Shown here piece after piece: positions 61,781-64,000 of a stretch of 64,000 nt of DNA. The notes beneath the pieces are model-generated. The model ran no database searches. It had not been told where the DNA came from and saw only the letters and a list, made by a program, of their open reading frames with translations. Numbering within the stretch: the stretch's first letter is position 1; each line of letters opens with the position of its first letter. A program made the position numbers and the translations under genes. This DNA comes from Arthrobacter sp. CAU 1506 (GTDB lineage: Bacteria; Actinomycetota; Actinomycetes; Actinomycetales; Micrococcaceae): contig NZ_SUKC01000006.1 in NCBI RefSeq assembly GCF_005047635.1, forward strand, positions 124,001 to 188,000, in the 5' to 3' direction.

Positions 61781-61824
61781 TTGACGCTCCCGCAGGGCCC
61801 CTATATCCTGAACGAACGGTCGGT
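61781..61824 (+). promoter_or_regulatory. paaA promoter with PaaR-type operator
   Basis: TTGACG (61781-61786), a 17-base spacer and TATCCT (61804-61809) form a good promoter. AACGAACGGTCGGT (61811-61824; complement ACCGACCGTTCGTT) covers the predicted start of transcription, the position expected for a repressor. Confidence 0.8.
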
Positions 61825-61865
61825 AATTATTTCGCGGCCGGACTACGTACAGTGAGGTGACCATC

Positions 61866-62858
61866 GTGGCAACGCAGACCGACGCCGGCGACCAGAAGTT
61901 GCACGCCGTGCCGTCCGCTGAGGACGAGGCCGGACAGGCCTACTTTGACAAAATCATCGCCGAGGATTCCCGGATCGAACCCGCCGACTGGATGCCGGAG
62001 AAGTACCGCAAGACGCTGACCCGGCAGATGTCCCAGCACGCGCACTCCGAAATCATCGGCATGCAGCCGGAGGCCAACTGGATCACGCGCGCCCCCAGCC
62101 TGAAGCGCAAGGCCATCCTGATGGCCAAGGTGCAGGACGAGGCGGGCCACGGGCTCTACCTCTACTCCGCCACCGAGACGCTGGGCACCCCGCGCCACGT
62201 GCTCAACGAGCAGCTGATGTCGGGCAAGGCCAAGTACTCCTCCATCTTCAATTACCCGGCGAACAACTGGGCGGACATGGGCGCCATCGGCTGGCTGGTC
62301 GACGGCGCCGCTATCGCCAACCAGGTGCCGCTCTGCCGCGCTTCCTACGGTCCGTACGGCCGCGCGATGGTCCGCATCTGCAAGGAAGAGTCCTTCCATC
62401 AGCGCCAGGGTTTCGAGATCCTGCTGGAACTGGCCAACGGCACCCCGGCCCAGAAGCAGATGGCCCAGGACGCGGTCAACCGCTTCTACGCCCCGGCGCT
62501 GATGATGTTCGGACCGACTGACACCGATTCGCCGAACTCGCAGCAGTCAATGGCCTGGAACATCAAGCGCTTCTCCAACGACGAGCTGCGCTCGCGGTTC
62601 GTCGGCATGATCCAGGAGCAGGTCAAGGTCCTGGGCCTGACGCTGCCGGACGACGAGATCCGTTACAACGAGGAAACCGGCATGTGGGAGCACGGCGAAC
62701 TTAACTGGGACGAATTCTACGAAGTTCTCGCCGGCCGCGGCCCCTGCAATGCGCAGCGGATGGAACGCCGTCGCGAGGCACATGAGAACGGCGCCTGGGT
62801 GCGCGAAGCAGCAGCCGCTTATGCGGCCAAGAAGGCACAGAAAGCACAGGTGGCCTAA
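61866..62858 (+). CDS. paaA: 1,2-phenylacetyl-CoA epoxidase, catalytic subunit PaaA
   Basis: A 330-residue di-iron monooxygenase subunit. [12 protein letters not shown] and [16 protein letters not shown] carry the first iron ligands (E and ExxH), [19 protein letters not shown] carries the second ExxH set. PaaA contains the di-iron centre that epoxidises the ring of phenylacetyl-CoA with help from PaaB, PaaC and the reductase PaaE. GTG 61866 is preferred because GAGGTG lies six bases upstream; GTG 61857 is also in frame. It starts the paaABC run that continues past the window edge. Confidence 0.97.
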   Translation: MATQTDAGDQKLHAVPSAEDEAGQAYFDKIIAEDSRIEPADWMPEKYRKTLTRQMSQHAHSEIIGMQPEANWITRAPSLKRKAILMAKVQDEAGHGLYLYSATETLGTPRHVLNEQLMSGKAKYSSIFNYPANNWADMGAIGWLVDGAAIANQVPLCRASYGPYGRAMVRICKEESFHQRQGFEILLELANGTPAQKQMAQDAVNRFYAPALMMFGPTDTDSPNSQQSMAWNIKRFSNDELRSRFVGMIQEQVKVLGLTLPDDEIRYNEETGMWEHGELNWDEFYEVLAGRGPCNAQRMERRREAHENGAWVREAAAAYAAKKAQKAQVA

Positions 62859-63215
62859 GTGGCAACAGGAGACCAGACGTCAATGGCGCAGCCCGTCAAA
62901 CCGGCGCCCGAGGAGACCTCGGCATTGTCGGACAAGCAGCCTTGGCCGCTGTGGGAAGTTTTTGTCCGCTCTTCACGCGGGCTCTCCCACGTGCACGCAG
63001 GTTCGCTGCACGCCCCTGACGCCGAGATGGCCGTCCGCAATGCCCGGGACCTGTACACCCGCCGCAACGAGGGCGTCTCGCTGTGGGTTGTGCCGGCGTC
63101 GGCCATTGTGGCCAGTGACCCGGACGCCAAGGGCGAGTTCTTCGAATCGCCCAAGGGCAAGGACTACCGCCACGCCACGTACTACACGAAGAGCGAAGGG
63201 GTGAAGCACCTGTGA
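62859..63215 (+). CDS. paaB: 1,2-phenylacetyl-CoA epoxidase subunit PaaB
   Basis: A 118-residue bridging subunit of the PaaABC(E) complex. PLWEVFVRSSRGLSHVHAGSLHAPDAEMAVRNARDLYTRRNEGVSLWVVPA is the family core; there is no iron site. The N-terminal 27 residues are less conserved. The GTG start at 62859 comes directly after the paaA stop, and the end overlaps the paaC start by four bases (GTGA), which suggests fixed stoichiometry. Confidence 0.95.
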   Translation: MATGDQTSMAQPVKPAPEETSALSDKQPWPLWEVFVRSSRGLSHVHAGSLHAPDAEMAVRNARDLYTRRNEGVSLWVVPASAIVASDPDAKGEFFESPKGKDYRHATYYTKSEGVKHL

Positions 63216-64000
63216 GCGGCGAAAGCGCTACCCGGATCACCCCGGGCAATGCCCTGCGTCCGGAAGACATCGCCCAGCAGGTGACCGAGGGCAACAAGGC
63301 CAGCGAGGACGTCGCCGACTACGCGCTGCGCTTGGGTGACGATGCGCTGATCCTGGCCCAGCGCCTGGGCTGGTGGATCTCCCGTGCGCCGGAGCTGGAA
63401 GAAGATGTGGCGCTGGGCAACATTGCCTTGGACCAGATCGGCCACGCCCGGTCCTTCCTGACCTACGCAGGCTCCGCCTGGGGCAAGTCGGAAGACGACC
63501 TGGCCTACTGGCGCGGCGAGAGCGAGTTCCGCTCCAGCTACCTGGTGGAGCAGCCCAACGGCGACTTCGGCAGGACCATTGCCCGCCAGCTGGTCATCGC
63601 CGCCTACCAGCACGAACTGTATTCGCGGCTGGTCGATTCGCAGGACGAAACTTTGGCGGCCATCGCGGCCAAGGCGGTCAAGGAAGTGGACTACCACCGC
63701 GACCACGCCGAGCAGTGGACTGTGCGCCTGGGCGACGGTACGGAGGAGTCGCACCGCCGCATCGCCGCAGGGTTCACCTCGGTCTGGCCGTACGTGCAGC
63801 AGCTGTTCGAGGACGACGACCTGATCGACCGCCTGGACGGCATCGCCGTGCGGCCCTCGGAACTGCGGGCAAGCTTCGATGCTTACATCGCGGCTGTTTT
63901 TGCCGAGGCCACCCTGGAGGTCCCGGACGTCCAGCCCGCAATGACGGACAAGACCCGCGTCAAGCACAGCGAACACTTGGGCTACCTGCTGGCCGAAATG
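63212..64000 (+). CDS. paaC: 1,2-phenylacetyl-CoA epoxidase subunit PaaC (partial)
   Basis: A 263-codon open frame running off the right edge; full PaaC is about 250-300 residues, so only the end is missing. Motifs: ADYALRLGDDALILAQRLGWWISRAPELEEDVALGNIALDQIGHARSFL, then AWGKSEDDLAYWRGESEFRSSYLVEQPNGDFGRTIARQLVIAAYQHELYSRL and KEVDYHRDHAEQWTVRLGDGT. This is the structural ferritin-like subunit that binds PaaA. The GTG start overlaps the paaB stop. paaD and paaE probably follow outside the window. Confidence 0.93.
   Translation, partial: MSGESATRITPGNALRPEDIAQQVTEGNKASEDVADYALRLGDDALILAQRLGWWISRAPELEEDVALGNIALDQIGHARSFLTYAGSAWGKSEDDLAYWRGESEFRSSYLVEQPNGDFGRTIARQLVIAAYQHELYSRLVDSQDETLAAIAAKAVKEVDYHRDHAEQWTVRLGDGTEESHRRIAAGFTSVWPYVQQLFEDDDLIDRLDGIAVRPSELRASFDAYIAAVFAEATLEVPDVQPAMTDKTRVKHSEHLGYLLAEM

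Overview
The window is high-GC DNA with almost no non-coding space. Gene content and gene order (the helicase/secretion Tad neighbourhood, proC-type HTH plus bS22 pair, Rex, menaquinone genes, System II cytochrome c genes, ParA-like septum protein) point to an aerobic actinobacterium, most likely Micrococcaceae (Arthrobacter-like). This placement is inferred from families and synteny, not from a marker-gene search. Many genes start 6-7 nt after a TANNNT box, the signature of leaderless transcription common in Actinobacteria; I used it to choose several starts.

Region by region. (1) 0-8.3 kb: an incomplete leftward gene with WXG100/CpnT-like N-terminal features runs off the left edge; then a leftward Pol I-like polymerase; then a rightward Tad pilus/secretion operon (CpaE-like, TadA, TadB, TadC, Flp-like pilin, two TadE-like proteins) with stop/start overlaps. 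(2) 8.3-21.3 kb: MrfA-like helicase, GNAT enzyme, tRNA hydroxylase TrhO, second GNAT enzyme, a CBS-GGDEF-EAL protein, a two-domain methyltransferase, an ArsR-type regulator, topoisomerase I and a Ppx/GppA phosphatase. (3) 21.3-33.7 kb: a strongly structured intergenic stretch, proC, a Trk potassium system, AcuC-like deacetylase, ArsR-type regulator, gdhA, a BadF-type kinase, DAHP synthase preceded by a Trp/Tyr/Phe-rich leader peptide with attenuator-like pairings, an HTH protein plus bS22, a HAD phosphatase, glutaredoxin and Rex. (4) 33.7-46.5 kb: a membrane protein with a Q/N/Y-rich repeat domain, the cytochrome c biogenesis operon (phosphatase, TlpA, CcdA, ResB, CcsB), small membrane proteins, menA-menE-menB, and small VOC, SAP-domain and SRPBCC genes. 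(5) 46.5-64 kb: a dispersed phenylacetate (paa) regulon interrupted by unrelated genes.

The paa genes are a thiolase, paaF-like hydratase and paaH-like dehydrogenase; paaZ; paaI, paaK and a TetR regulator (paaR); and paaA, paaB and the start of paaC. Five copies of a palindrome-like site (ACCGNNCGNNCGGT-type) lie in front of these groups, mostly just downstream of a predicted -10 box. I infer that PaaR represses the four enzyme groups and itself. PaaK would activate phenylacetate, PaaABC(DE) would epoxidise the ring, PaaZ would open it, and PaaF/H/thiolase would finish beta-oxidation; PaaG, PaaD and PaaE are not in the window.

Most notable non-textbook observations: the composite aromatic leader/attenuator before DAHP synthase; the three-copy 34-bp duplication that gives all three frames the same C-terminal tail at the end of an ArsR gene, and a similar 43/44-bp duplication at another gene end; the hairpin-rich 21.44-21.55 kb interval; and several tiny genes (bS22, a 27-residue membrane protein, the leader peptide).
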